Translations under genes and position numbers: made by a program | NCBI RefSeq assembly: GCF_001644575.1 | Contig: NZ_CP015596.1 | Coordinates: forward strand, 4,898,001 to 4,962,000 | Origin: Mycobacterium adipatum | GTDB lineage: Bacteria > Actinomycetota > Actinomycetes > Mycobacteriales > Mycobacteriaceae | Direction of reading: 5' to 3' | DNA length: 64,000 nucleotides | Notes under the pieces: generated by a model | What the model was told of the DNA's origin: nothing | The model's input: the letters and a program-made list of their open reading frames with translations, nothing else | The model's database searches: none | Shown: positions 12,187 through 19,189 of the stretch, one piece after another | How positions within the stretch are numbered: position 1 is the stretch's first letter | How the letters are laid out: each line of letters starts with the position of its first letter

Positions 12187-13023
12187 ATGTTGGTTCGTCG
12201 AATCGCCCGCCCACTGTTGTCAGCCGCATTCATCGGACAGGGCATCGAAGCCCTCCGCGATGTGAAGCCCGCCGCCGAGACCGTTCAACCGGCGCTCGAC
12301 GCCGCTCAAGCGCTCCCGAGTTCGGTGGCCGACCAGATCCCCGATAACGCCGTCACCGTGGCGCGCATCAATGCCGCGGTGCAGATCGGGGGCGGACTGC
12401 TATTGGCCACCGGACGCATCCCGCGGGTCGCGTCGGCACTGCTGGCGGCCACCGTGGTGCCCGGCAACCTCGGTAGGCACATGTTCTGGGAGGAAAGCGA
12501 TCCCGCACTCAAGGCCGAGAAGCGCCGCGGCTTCCTGACCGACCTGAGCCTGATCGGGGGCTTGGTGCTCGCCTCCGCCGACACGGCGGGCAAGCCGTCC
12601 CTGGGTTGGCGTGGACGGCGCGCCGGACGCCGTGTCGCCGAGCGGGTTTCGGCCGTGCTGCCGTCCTCCTCGCACGATGCCCTGATCGACGCCGAACTGG
12701 CCGAGAAGCTCAGCCACGGTGTGCAGACCGGCGTCGACCGCGGCCGCGAATTCGCCGAGACGGCCTACGAACGGGCCGTCCCGCTGGCGGCCACCGCCTA
12801 CGAGCGCAGCGCCAAAGCACTGCGCAAGGCCGAGGACCGGGCGGCCCCGTTGGCCGCCGAAGCCTACGAACGCGGCGCGCACGTTTTGCAGAAGGGCGCC
12901 GACCGGGCCGCGCCGTTGGCCGCCGAAGCTCGCCGCCGAGGCGCGGAGCTAGCCGAGACCGCCCTCGAGCAGGGCGGCGATCAGCTGTCTTCGGGCTGGC
13001 GCCGGGTGCGCAAGCAGATCTGA
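12187..13023 (+). CDS. DoxX-family membrane protein with repetitive amphipathic tail
   Basis: A 278-residue protein. Residues 1-140 form a DoxX-like four-helix membrane domain (MLVRRIARPLLSAAFIGQGI start, then ARINAAVQIGGGLLLATG and a hydrophobic LIGGLVLAS segment). Residues 170-265 are an Ala/Glu/Arg-rich stretch with approximate repeats of the type ERAxPLAAxAYER and DRAAPLAAEA, resembling an apolipoprotein-like amphipathic helix. DoxX proteins are linked to oxidative stress responses in mycobacteria. The SigF-like promoter and the neighbouring sigF locus point to a stress role. Start chosen at the first Met, with homologous MLVRR. Confidence 0.8.
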   Translation: MLVRRIARPLLSAAFIGQGIEALRDVKPAAETVQPALDAAQALPSSVADQIPDNAVTVARINAAVQIGGGLLLATGRIPRVASALLAATVVPGNLGRHMFWEESDPALKAEKRRGFLTDLSLIGGLVLASADTAGKPSLGWRGRRAGRRVAERVSAVLPSSSHDALIDAELAEKLSHGVQTGVDRGREFAETAYERAVPLAATAYERSAKALRKAEDRAAPLAAEAYERGAHVLQKGADRAAPLAAEARRRGAELAETALEQGGDQLSSGWRRVRKQI

Positions 13024-13054
13024 CGCGACTCCACGAACTGTCCACCGCGGTGGT

Positions 13055-13747
13055 TCAGGCCGGCTTGTCGGCCTGGATCACCGCGATCGTCTGCTGCCGG
13101 CGCCCGACGGCCAGCCGCCCGGTCCGCTCCAACCAGCGGGCCTGTTCGGCGAGCGCCGTCCCGAATCGGACCTGGTCGCTCAGCACGACGCGCGCATCCA
13201 GCCCGCTGTCCGACAATTGCCGCAGTGAGCGCTCGATATCGGCAAACTCGGACTGGACCAACAGCAACGTGCCGCCGGCGGTGAGCATGTCGGCGGCCAC
13301 CCGACACAGCGGATCCAAGATCACCCGCCCGTCCGGCCCGCCGTTCCACGGCGTGCTGGGTGCACCCCACGCGCCGGGGGGCGCACCGTCGCCATGACCG
13401 GGTTCGGTCGGCAGGCTCGGGGGGTTGCACGCCACCACGTCGAACGGCGCGCACTCCAGCGCCTGCGTCCAGGAGCCGAGCCTCACGTCCACCCGGGCCC
13501 CGGCCACCGATGCGCGGGTGCGCGCATAGCGAACCGCGTGCGCACAGATGTCGAACCCAGTCACGCTCGCGGCGCCCAGACCGGCCACGGCCATGGCGAC
13601 CACACCGCTGCCCGAGCACAGATCGAGCGCCCGCCGCCCGACCACCGGAACCGATTCCCGCACCGCCCGTATGAGCAGGTGCGAATCCTGTTGCGGCCGA
13701 TACACAGCGGTGGCGTCCAGGGCCACCCCGGTCAGCGTCGGTCTCAC
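13055..13747 (-). CDS. HemK/PrmC-like class I SAM-dependent methyltransferase
   Basis: A 230-residue Rossmann methyltransferase. Motif I is LDLCSGSGVVAMAVA (41-55), followed by the acidic loop GFDICAHAV and the catalytic NPPS motif (VACNPPSLPTEP, 106-116) of the N5-glutamine and N6-adenine methyltransferase group. It lacks the PrmC N-terminal helical domain, so the substrate is uncertain; HemK2/MTQ2-like enzymes have this short form. The GTG start at 13747 overlaps the stop of the upstream LLM oxidoreductase gene (GTGA), so the two are coupled. Confidence 0.82.
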   Translation of the reverse strand: MRPTLTGVALDATAVYRPQQDSHLLIRAVRESVPVVGRRALDLCSGSGVVAMAVAGLGAASVTGFDICAHAVRYARTRASVAGARVDVRLGSWTQALECAPFDVVACNPPSLPTEPGHGDGAPPGAWGAPSTPWNGGPDGRVILDPLCRVAADMLTAGGTLLLVQSEFADIERSLRQLSDSGLDARVVLSDQVRFGTALAEQARWLERTGRLAVGRRQQTIAVIQADKPA

Positions 13748-14727
13748 CCCAGCTCCGCGCGCAGCGCGCTCAGCAGCGGCGTGGCCGCCTCGGCAAGGAA
13801 CTGGTCCTGGGTGTCCCCGCCGATCTGGATCAATGCGATATCGGTAAAGCCGGCGTCCCGGTAGGGTCGCACGGCCTCGACGATGGCGTCGAGATCGGGC
13901 CCGCACGGTATGGCCGACGCCACGTCGTCGGGTCGGACGAACTTGGTTGCCGCAGCGAACCCCGCGGGGGTCGGCAGGTCGGCGTTGACCGGCCAACCGC
14001 CGGCGAACCACCGGAATTGATCGTGGGCCCGCGCCACGGCGGTGTCGCGGTCGGGATCCCAGCAGACCGGTAGCTGACCGACGACGCGGCCCTCGGTCAG
14101 GCCCATGCCTTGGCGCTGATGGTGCCACCCCTGCACGACGTCGCCGTCGGGAGCGGTGTTGATCAGATGATCGGACAGCACGGCCAGTTGCTCGACCGCC
14201 CGCTGCCCACCCATCGCGACCGCCAGCCCGACCGGTTCGGCCGGCAGGTCCCACAACCGGGCGGAGTCCACGGTGAAATAGTCGCCGGTGAAGTCCACCA
14301 GCTCGCCGCCGAACAGCTCCCGGATCACCCTGATGGCCTCGGCCAGCATGTCGAGTCTGCGGCCCGCGGTCGGCCACCCCTGGCCGACCACGTGTTCGTT
14401 CAGGTTCTCGCCGCTTCCCAGCCCGAGGGTGAATCTGCCCTCGGCCAGGATCTGCACCGTCGCGGCCTGCTGCGCGACCACCGCAGGGTGGTACCGCATC
14501 GTCGGGCACGTCACGTACGAGTACAGGCCGACCTCGCTGGTGGCGTGGGCCACCGCACCCAGCACCGGCCACGCGTTGGGTGCGTGCCCCTGCGCCGCCA
14601 GCCACGGCGAGTAGTGATCACTGCAGACCTCGAAGTCGAACCCGACCTGTTCGGCGGAAACCGCATGGCGAACAAGATCTTTGGGACCAGCCTGCTCGGT
14701 CATCAAGGTGTATCCGAATCTGGTCAT
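13744..14727 (-). CDS. F420-dependent LLM-class oxidoreductase (TIGR03557-like)
   Basis: A 327-residue luciferase-like TIM barrel. MTRFGYTLMTEQAGPKDLVRHA, FDFEVCSDHYSPWL and RFTLGLGSGENLNEHVVG are typical of mycobacterial F420-dependent enzymes related to glucose-6-phosphate dehydrogenases (Fgd-like). Substrate unknown. Start ATG 14727 agrees with homologues; an upstream GTG/ATG in the same frame would add about seven unlikely residues. Coupled to the downstream methyltransferase gene. Confidence 0.85.
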   Translation of the reverse strand: MTRFGYTLMTEQAGPKDLVRHAVSAEQVGFDFEVCSDHYSPWLAAQGHAPNAWPVLGAVAHATSEVGLYSYVTCPTMRYHPAVVAQQAATVQILAEGRFTLGLGSGENLNEHVVGQGWPTAGRRLDMLAEAIRVIRELFGGELVDFTGDYFTVDSARLWDLPAEPVGLAVAMGGQRAVEQLAVLSDHLINTAPDGDVVQGWHHQRQGMGLTEGRVVGQLPVCWDPDRDTAVARAHDQFRWFAGGWPVNADLPTPAGFAAATKFVRPDDVASAIPCGPDLDAIVEAVRPYRDAGFTDIALIQIGGDTQDQFLAEAATPLLSALRAELG

Positions 14728-14768
14728 TGCCCCGGCATACCCACCCACCGACGGGGCAAACGCTCTGA

Positions 14769-15302
14769 TCAGTCCCCGGGTCCGTACCGGTTGTCATCGC
14801 ACTCCGGCGACCCGGCACGGATCCGCAGTGAGAGCGGGAACACCAGCCAGCAGGCCGCAATGCCGACCGCGGTGACCGTGCCCGCCACGACACCGGCCCA
14901 GAGTTCGAGCACCGCGCCGAAGATCAACACCATCACCCCGGCCAGCGTGAGCGCCAGCAGCACGATGCCGGCGTAGGCGAGTCGATGCGCCTGCCCCACG
15001 ACGACGTCGAGCCGGTGCCGCCGGAACAACACCCGATGGATCCCGATCGGCGCGATCAGCAATACCGTCGCCCCGATCGAGCAGGACACCGTGCACAGGT
15101 AGACGATCCGCAGCGGGGACCGCAGGTCCTCGAAGCCATCATGGAAGGGCAGGGTCAGCAGCAGACCCGTCAGCAGTTGAACCCCGGTCTGCACCACCCG
15201 TAGTTCCTGCAGCAGGCTGGACCAATTGCGGTCCAGCCGTTGCGCGCTCGTCTCGTGACGGGCGGCTTCGTTCCAGCGCCGATCGCGCTGCACGCGATCC
15301 AC
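14769..15302 (-). CDS. Four-helix membrane protein (DUF6328-like)
   Basis: A 177-residue inner-membrane protein. It has a charged N-terminus (about 1-35) with NWSSLLQELRVVQTGVQLLTG, four predicted hydrophobic helices (roughly 38-52, 68-88, 108-130, 135-158) and a polar tail. The LLQELRVVQTGVQ motif is characteristic of DUF6328 proteins. GTG 15302 is the most upstream plausible start after a weak CGAGGG. It is third in a leftward operon (30 bp behind the 51-residue gene) that begins at a SigF-type promoter. Function unknown; probably envelope stress. Confidence 0.75.
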   Translation of the reverse strand: MDRVQRDRRWNEAARHETSAQRLDRNWSSLLQELRVVQTGVQLLTGLLLTLPFHDGFEDLRSPLRIVYLCTVSCSIGATVLLIAPIGIHRVLFRRHRLDVVVGQAHRLAYAGIVLLALTLAGVMVLIFGAVLELWAGVVAGTVTAVGIAACWLVFPLSLRIRAGSPECDDNRYGPGD

Positions 15303-15332
15303 CGTGCCCTCGGATCTTCGACCTCAAGGTCG

Positions 15333-15488
15333 CTAGAACCAGGCGCGCCTGCCGGCAACCGGCCGTCCGATCGCGCCGAGGGCCCAGAAGACCGCACCCA
15401 CGACGAGTAGGACGACGCCCACCACCCAGAGCAGGTAGACATCGAGCACGAGGCCGAGAATCAGCAGTATTGCTCCGAGAACGATCAC
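15333..15488 (-). CDS. Tiny membrane protein (DUF6131-like)
   Basis: A 51-residue protein made of two hydrophobic helices (VIVLGAILLILGLVL and YLLWVVGVVLLVVGAVFW) and the C-terminal signature GRPVAGRRAWF, seen in DUF6131 proteins of mycobacteria. The GTG start at 15488 overlaps the stop of the preceding gene (GTGA). Second gene of the SigF-type operon. Confidence 0.8.
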   Translation of the reverse strand: MIVLGAILLILGLVLDVYLLWVVGVVLLVVGAVFWALGAIGRPVAGRRAWF

Positions 15489-15718
15489 GACACCCTCATT
15501 TCCATCGATCCCATCGAACTGGGTTCCGGCAGTTTGCAATCGGTCACCTTGGGGTTGACGCCCCCGTAGTTCAGCGGTCCGGCGACCACGGTCAACGCGA
15601 TGGTTCCGGCGGTCGCGCAGTTGGCCGATCCGCTGTCGAAGTAATCGCGCTGCCACGCCGCGAACACGCCTATCAACAACCAGATCAACACGAGCGTGCC
15701 GATGAGTCCGCGTCCCAT
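15485..15718 (-). CDS. Small secreted or membrane-anchored protein
   Basis: A 77-residue protein with a single N-terminal hydrophobic segment (GLIGTLVLIWLLIGVFAAW), serving as signal anchor, followed by an extracytoplasmic tail with two Cys (SANCATAG and TDCKLPEP). Start ATG 15718 has an ideal TTGGAGG site. First gene of a three-gene operon behind a near-perfect SigF promoter (15759-15785). Function unknown; homologues sit with DUF6131 genes. Confidence 0.8.
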   Translation of the reverse strand: MGRGLIGTLVLIWLLIGVFAAWQRDYFDSGSANCATAGTIALTVVAGPLNYGGVNPKVTDCKLPEPSSMGSMEMRVS

Positions 15719-15758
15719 GGAAGCCTCCAAGATTGCCGTGGATGAATGCAGCCCGCGG

Positions 15759-15785
15759 GTACCCGTTTGACGGCTGCGTCAAACA
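15759..15785 (-). promoter_or_regulatory. Near-perfect SigF promoter for the small membrane-protein operon
   Basis: Read leftward: TGTTT (15785-15781), 16 bp, GGGTAC (15764-15759). It matches GGTTT-N15-17-GGGTAY except at the first base. The spacer is almost entirely occupied by the palindrome GTTTGACG-GCTG-CGTCAAAC (15765-15784), a possible operator within the promoter. The downstream ATG is 40 bp away. Confidence 0.85.
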
Positions 15786-15820
15786 TCCCGACCCCGGATC
15801 CATGGGCGATCATCGGGTCA

Positions 15821-15847
15821 TGTTTGGCCCACCGAGACACCGGGAAG
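15821..15847 (+). promoter_or_regulatory. Possible SigF promoter of csbD-like gene
   Basis: TGTTT (15821-15825), 16 bp, GGGAAG (15842-15847). The -10 half deviates from GGGTAY at one or two bases. About 53 bp upstream of ATG 15901, and divergent from the promoter at 15759-15785. Confidence 0.45.
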
Positions 15848-15900
15848 ACCTGTGGGGTGCGGGACTACTCCAATCCACTCCCGTAGCGGAAAGGTTGAAC

Positions 15901-16137
15901 ATGACTGACAAGAAGACCGGTCCCGAATCTGGCGTCAGCGGCATCGTCGAGGACGTCAAGGGCAAGGCAAAGGAAGCCGTCGGCACCGTCACCGGCCGCG
16001 ACGACTTGGTCCGCGAGGGCGAGGCCCAGCAGGACAAGGCAGACGCCGAGCGCGACGTGGCCAAGAAGGAGGCCGAGGCCGAGAGCGCACGCGCCGGGGC
16101 CCAGGCCGCCGAGGAGCGCCAGAAGGCCGAGCAGTAA
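15901..16137 (+). CDS. CsbD-family general stress protein
   Basis: A 78-residue, highly charged, helical protein. The SGIVEDVKGKAKEAVGTVTGRDDLVREGEAQQ segment is the CsbD signature; the C-terminal 35 residues are an AEAESARAGAQAAEERQ-type coiled-coil tail. CsbD is a sigma-B-controlled stress protein in Bacillus, and the SigF setting here is the actinobacterial counterpart. ATG 15901 is chosen because the CsbD domain begins there and GGAAAGG precedes it. Confidence 0.88.
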   Translation: MTDKKTGPESGVSGIVEDVKGKAKEAVGTVTGRDDLVREGEAQQDKADAERDVAKKEAEAESARAGAQAAEERQKAEQ

Positions 16138-16160
16138 CGAGCCTGGCGCGCAACGGAACC

Positions 16161-16191
16161 GGCCCAGCCCAGCACCCCGCGGGGCTGGGCC
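16161..16191 (+). terminator. Rho-independent terminator after csbD-like gene
   Basis: GGCCCAGCCC (16161-16170) pairs with GGGCTGGGCC (16182-16191) around an 11-nt loop and is followed by CTTTCC. It lies 24 bp after the csbD-like stop and also faces the end of usfY. Confidence 0.85.
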
Positions 16192-16203
16192 TTTCCGTGT
16201 GCG

Positions 16204-16512
16204 CTAGCTGGCCGGCCGCTGCCTGATGGCCTCGGGGTGTTCTGCGTACCAACGGTCTTCGATGCGGCGTACCCGAATGTGCTCCACCGCCATCCAGAGC
16301 GCCCCGATGAGGAAGCCCGCGACCGACAGCGAGCCCAGCATCAGGCCGACATCGTGATGCCGGGTGGCGAACGCGGCCAGGCACCCGACGAACAGCACAA
16401 GGGCAAGGCCGATGACGATGAGCGCGGGCATGATGACGTTGTCTTTCATGGACTCGCCGGCGTGCGTGCGCGTCGTGCGGGTGTGATCGACAGGATCTTT
16501 GGGGCCTTTCAT
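16204..16512 (-). CDS. usfY: UsfY-like membrane protein
   Basis: A 102-residue protein matching Rv3288c (UsfY): N-terminal DPVDHTRTTRTHAGESMKD, two hydrophobic helices (about 27-47 and 55-75) and the C-terminal RRIEDRWYAEHPEAIRQR signature. In M. tuberculosis usfY lies directly upstream of usfX-sigF; here about 4.5 kb of other genes separate them. Start ATG 16512. No clear SigF promoter was found in the 98 bp upstream. Function unknown; SigF-linked stress protein. Confidence 0.85.
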   Translation of the reverse strand: MKGPKDPVDHTRTTRTHAGESMKDNVIMPALIVIGLALVLFVGCLAAFATRHHDVGLMLGSLSVAGFLIGALWMAVEHIRVRRIEDRWYAEHPEAIRQRPAS

Positions 16513-16610
16513 GGCTGACTTCCTTTTCCCCGACCGACTTCTCCTGCTCCGCCCGTGACCGGGCTACCTCCAGGGTAGGACCGTGGGTGCACCCGTGCGG
16601 GAGAACGACG

Positions 16611-16970
16611 TCATCCGCCGAACCCGGCCAGCGCGGGCAGACTCATGGTCAGCACCGTCATCATCAGCAGCATCAGAAACCAGCCGGCGCCCTGCCACGC
16701 CCACCATGTCTGCCGGTTCCTCCACGTCTGATAGGTGCGCACGAACGCGCGGACCCCACCGCCGAACAGGATCACCGGCGCACCGAGCGCCAACACCAGC
16801 CGCTGCGGACTCCCGCACGACACCGAGTCGACGAGGGCGCCGGCGCAGCTTCGGGTCAGCACGGCCGCGACGATGAGGAACAGGACGCCCAGCACGGCGG
16901 TCACGAGTCCGAACCGGATCGCCGAGGCGACCTCTGGGTCGTCGCGCCGCAGCGGTGCGCCGGTACCCAT
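16611..16970 (-). CDS. Rv3289c-like membrane protein
   Basis: A 119-residue protein starting MGTGAPLRRDDPEVASAIRFG, with three hydrophobic segments (about 18-38, 55-72, 92-112), a Cys pair (SCAG and VSCGSP) in the first loop, and the WWAWQGAGWFL motif. It matches the gene next to usfY in M. tuberculosis in both position and sequence character. ATG 16970 is chosen over the longer in-frame extension because homologues begin MGTG. Function unknown. Confidence 0.8.
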   Translation of the reverse strand: MGTGAPLRRDDPEVASAIRFGLVTAVLGVLFLIVAAVLTRSCAGALVDSVSCGSPQRLVLALGAPVILFGGGVRAFVRTYQTWRNRQTWWAWQGAGWFLMLLMMTVLTMSLPALAGFGG

Positions 16971-17064
16971 GTCAGCGCGCCGCCGAGCGCATCTCGCGAC
17001 GGGGCTCACCGGTGGAGCCGTACCTCATGGACGGTGGATGCCCGGCACGGCCGGGGCGCAAACG

Positions 17065-17751
17065 TCAGGACTCCACGCGCAGATGCGCGGTCAACAGCAG
17101 TCGGTCGTACACGCTGCGGTGCGGCAGAAGCTCCTGGTAGTCGAGTTCGAGGAAATCTCTGGCGATCCGCTCGGCGAGCGCCCGCAGCTTGGTGTTGGTC
17201 TCCTGCGAACGCCAGCGCAACAGCTCGAACGCGGCGTCCGCGTTGATGCGGTATATCAACATCAGCATGCCCTTGGCCTGCTCGATCCCGCTGCGGGCCT
17301 CGGCGATCTCGGCGACCGCCTCGCTGACCCGTTCTTGCTGGTCACGCGCGCCGCTCTGAGCCGAAGGTGTCACGTCGATGTAGAAGCCGTGGCTTCCCAC
17401 CACCGTCACACCGTCGTCGCCGAACAGCCGATCGGCGACGACCACCACGTGATGGGTGTCGCCGTGGGTGTCCACGATCCGGTGCCGGGTGCTGAACGCC
17501 GCGCCAGTGCGCCGGATCTCTGCCAGAGTGGCCGACACGTGACCGAAGTCGTCCGGATGCTTATGGGCGAGAACCAGTTCCGTCGTCGGATGCACCGTGC
17601 CCGGCTGGTAGCCATGCATGCGCTCGACCTGCTCCGACCATTCCCACCGCTCGTCGGCGAGGTAGAAGCGGAACCAGCCCACATGCTGATGTTCGCCGCC
17701 GGCGAGTGCGCCGTCGTCCGGTGGCTGTTCGCCGTCGTGTCCATCGCTCAT
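17065..17751 (-). CDS. PAS-ANTAR transcription antitermination regulator
   Basis: A 228-residue cytoplasmic sensor. The N-terminal PAS domain (about 23-130) includes WFRFYLADERWEWSEQVERMHGY and FGHVSATLAEIRRTG. The C-terminal ANTAR RNA-binding domain (about 145-205) contains GIEQAKGMLMLIYRINADAAFELLRWRSQ. ANTAR proteins bind paired hairpins in leader RNAs and prevent termination. It follows the ArsR gene by 11 bp on the same strand and is probably co-transcribed with SRPBCC-ArsR. Targets unknown. Confidence 0.9.
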   Translation of the reverse strand: MSDGHDGEQPPDDGALAGGEHQHVGWFRFYLADERWEWSEQVERMHGYQPGTVHPTTELVLAHKHPDDFGHVSATLAEIRRTGAAFSTRHRIVDTHGDTHHVVVVADRLFGDDGVTVVGSHGFYIDVTPSAQSGARDQQERVSEAVAEIAEARSGIEQAKGMLMLIYRINADAAFELLRWRSQETNTKLRALAERIARDFLELDYQELLPHRSVYDRLLLTAHLRVES

Positions 17752-17762
17752 ATCGAGATGGA

Positions 17763-18113
17763 TTATGCCGAATCGTCGGCCCCTTCAGCGATTCGCTTGA
17801 TAGCCAAAAGGCGACGATCCCATTGCTGCCCGATCACTGCCAATTGGGTCCCCAGCGCACTCAGCCTGGCACCCAGCGCGCGGTAGCGGATCTCGCGGCC
17901 GGCCCGTACAGACTCGACGAGGCCGGCGTCGGCGAGCACCGACAGGTGTTTGGCGATCGCCTGCCGGCTCACCGGCAGGCGGGAAGCCAACCCGCTGGCC
18001 GACATCTCGGCAGCGCCGAGTTCGGTGAGGATGCGCCAACGAGTTTCGTCGGCCAGCACGGCCAGCACACCGGGCAGCGCCGCCGGTTCGGTGTCCACAG
18101 CGTTCGCCGTCAC
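17763..18113 (-). CDS. ArsR-family winged-helix repressor
   Basis: A 116-residue repressor. The winged helix-turn-helix reads VLADETRWRILTEL, then GLASRLPVSRQAIAKHLSVLADAGLV, ending with the wing SVRAGREIRYRA. No metal-binding ELCVCDL-type box is visible, so it is probably not a metal sensor. The GTG start at 18113 overlaps the stop of the SRPBCC gene; ArsR-SRPBCC pairs are common. Two inverted repeats with GGTTGC/GCAACC half-sites upstream of the operon (18551-18613) are its likely operators. Confidence 0.9.
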   Translation of the reverse strand: MTANAVDTEPAALPGVLAVLADETRWRILTELGAAEMSASGLASRLPVSRQAIAKHLSVLADAGLVESVRAGREIRYRALGARLSALGTQLAVIGQQWDRRLLAIKRIAEGADDSA

Positions 18114-18538
18114 GACCCCGCCGTCAGGAATTCGACCAGTTCGCCGAGTTCGGCGGTCCAGCCACCCTGATTCTCGGCGTGTGCGGCTTCCGGGTTCGCC
18201 AGCTCCTCGAAACCGCTCTCCACCAGCGCGAGTCGGGTTCCGCCGTCGATCTCGCAGAGTTCGATGCGCACCGTCGTCGAGTTCCCGGGGACCGGGTCGG
18301 TGTCTTCCTCCCTGGCCCATCGGTAGACCAGCAGGCGGGGCTTGTCGGCCTGTTCGACGCGCACCCGGAACTTGCCGTGTTCGGACCAGCCGAAGAAACC
18401 GGTGCCGCCGGCCACGGGGTCCAACTCGGCGCTGTCACCGAGCCACTGCGCAATCAGATCCGCTTCGGTGAGGGCCGACCACACCTTCGTGATGGGTGCC
18501 GCGATATCGATGCTGCGGGTGATGTCGAGCGTGTCCAT
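18110..18538 (-). CDS. SRPBCC (AHSA1-type) ligand-binding protein
   Basis: A 142-residue START/Bet v1-like protein beginning MDTLDITRSIDIAAPITKVWSAL, followed by ADLIAQWLGDSA and the C-terminal helix NQGGWTAELGELVEFL. Such proteins bind hydrophobic ligands, and many are partnered with an ArsR regulator, as here through an overlapping stop/start. Start ATG 18538 has a GGGAGAG ribosome site. Biological ligand unknown. Confidence 0.9.
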   Translation of the reverse strand: MDTLDITRSIDIAAPITKVWSALTEADLIAQWLGDSAELDPVAGGTGFFGWSEHGKFRVRVEQADKPRLLVYRWAREEDTDPVPGNSTTVRIELCEIDGGTRLALVESGFEELANPEAAHAENQGGWTAELGELVEFLTAGS

Positions 18539-18550
18539 GATCTCTCCCTC

Positions 18551-18613
18551 GGTTGCCGTATCTGCAACCACAGGATTGCACATCAGCGGGCAATGGCGCA
18601 ACCCTCGGGTTGC
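18551..18613. promoter_or_regulatory. Paired ArsR operator candidates
   Basis: GGTTGC-N7-GCAACC (18551-18569) and the tighter GCAACCC-TC-GGGTTGC (18598-18613) share the same half-site. They flank the presumed promoter between the SRPBCC gene (leftward, start 18538) and the nuclease-like gene (rightward, start 18647). Both divergent units may be controlled. Confidence 0.6.
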
Positions 18614-18646
18614 AGTTGCGCGGTCGTGTCGGAGCCTGCGCCTACC

Positions 18647-19189
18647 ATGCGAACCGTGCGGATCAAAATCGTTCTCGCGGTCGGCATCACCGCCGGCGCC
18701 CTCACCCTTGCCGCCGGCGCCGGCTGGCCACTGGCGTTGGCCGCCGCGGGGCTCGCACCTCTCGCGCTGGCCGCCGTGCCGCATTTCCTGACCGGGTTGC
18801 GCACGCCGGCCCCTGCCGAGAATCCGATCGACGCCATGTCGGGCACCGAGTTCGAGGACTACATCGCGCGCATCGCCCGCTCGTGCGGCGCGCCGGTGAT
18901 CATGACATCCGTCACCGGGGACTGGGGCGTCGATCTCGTCGTCGGCCGCCGGCCGGATCGGCTTGCCGTGCAATGCAAGCGGTTGAATCGACCGGTCGGT
19001 ACCAGCGCCGTCCAGGAGGTGGTGGCCGGCGCCGCGATGCAGGACTGCACCCACACGATGGTCGTCACCAACAACGAGTTCACGCCGGCTGCGCGCAAGC
19101 TTGCCGAACGCCACGCCTGCGTCCTGGTCAGCGGCACGGATATCCCCCGGCTCAAGGGATTGATCCGCGGACTGACTACATCGCGGTGA
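18647..19189 (+). CDS. Membrane-anchored Mrr-like restriction endonuclease-fold protein
   Basis: A 180-residue protein. Two N-terminal hydrophobic segments (about 5-20 and 22-45, very Ala/Leu rich) are followed by an Mrr-type PD-(D/E)XK nuclease domain. The domain contains GTEFEDYIARIARSCG (first acidic residue), GDWGVDLVV (catalytic Asp) and LAVQCKRLNRPVG (QxK). The Mrr family cleaves modified DNA or is stress-induced. The short form with membrane anchors is widespread in actinobacteria but poorly characterised. ATG 18647 is the upstream-most start after the operator region. It converges with lat, overlapping 14 bp. Confidence 0.8.
   Translation: MRTVRIKIVLAVGITAGALTLAAGAGWPLALAAAGLAPLALAAVPHFLTGLRTPAPAENPIDAMSGTEFEDYIARIARSCGAPVIMTSVTGDWGVDLVVGRRPDRLAVQCKRLNRPVGTSAVQEVVAGAAMQDCTHTMVVTNNEFTPAARKLAERHACVLVSGTDIPRLKGLIRGLTTSR

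Noticed and set aside
11742-12245. 168-codon extension of rsbW
   Set aside because: It crosses the SigF promoter and the divergent small gene; AGGAGG supports ATG 11741.
13360-13864. Rightward open frames opposite the methyltransferase and LLM genes
   Set aside because: Arg/Pro/His-rich shadows without start signals or domains.
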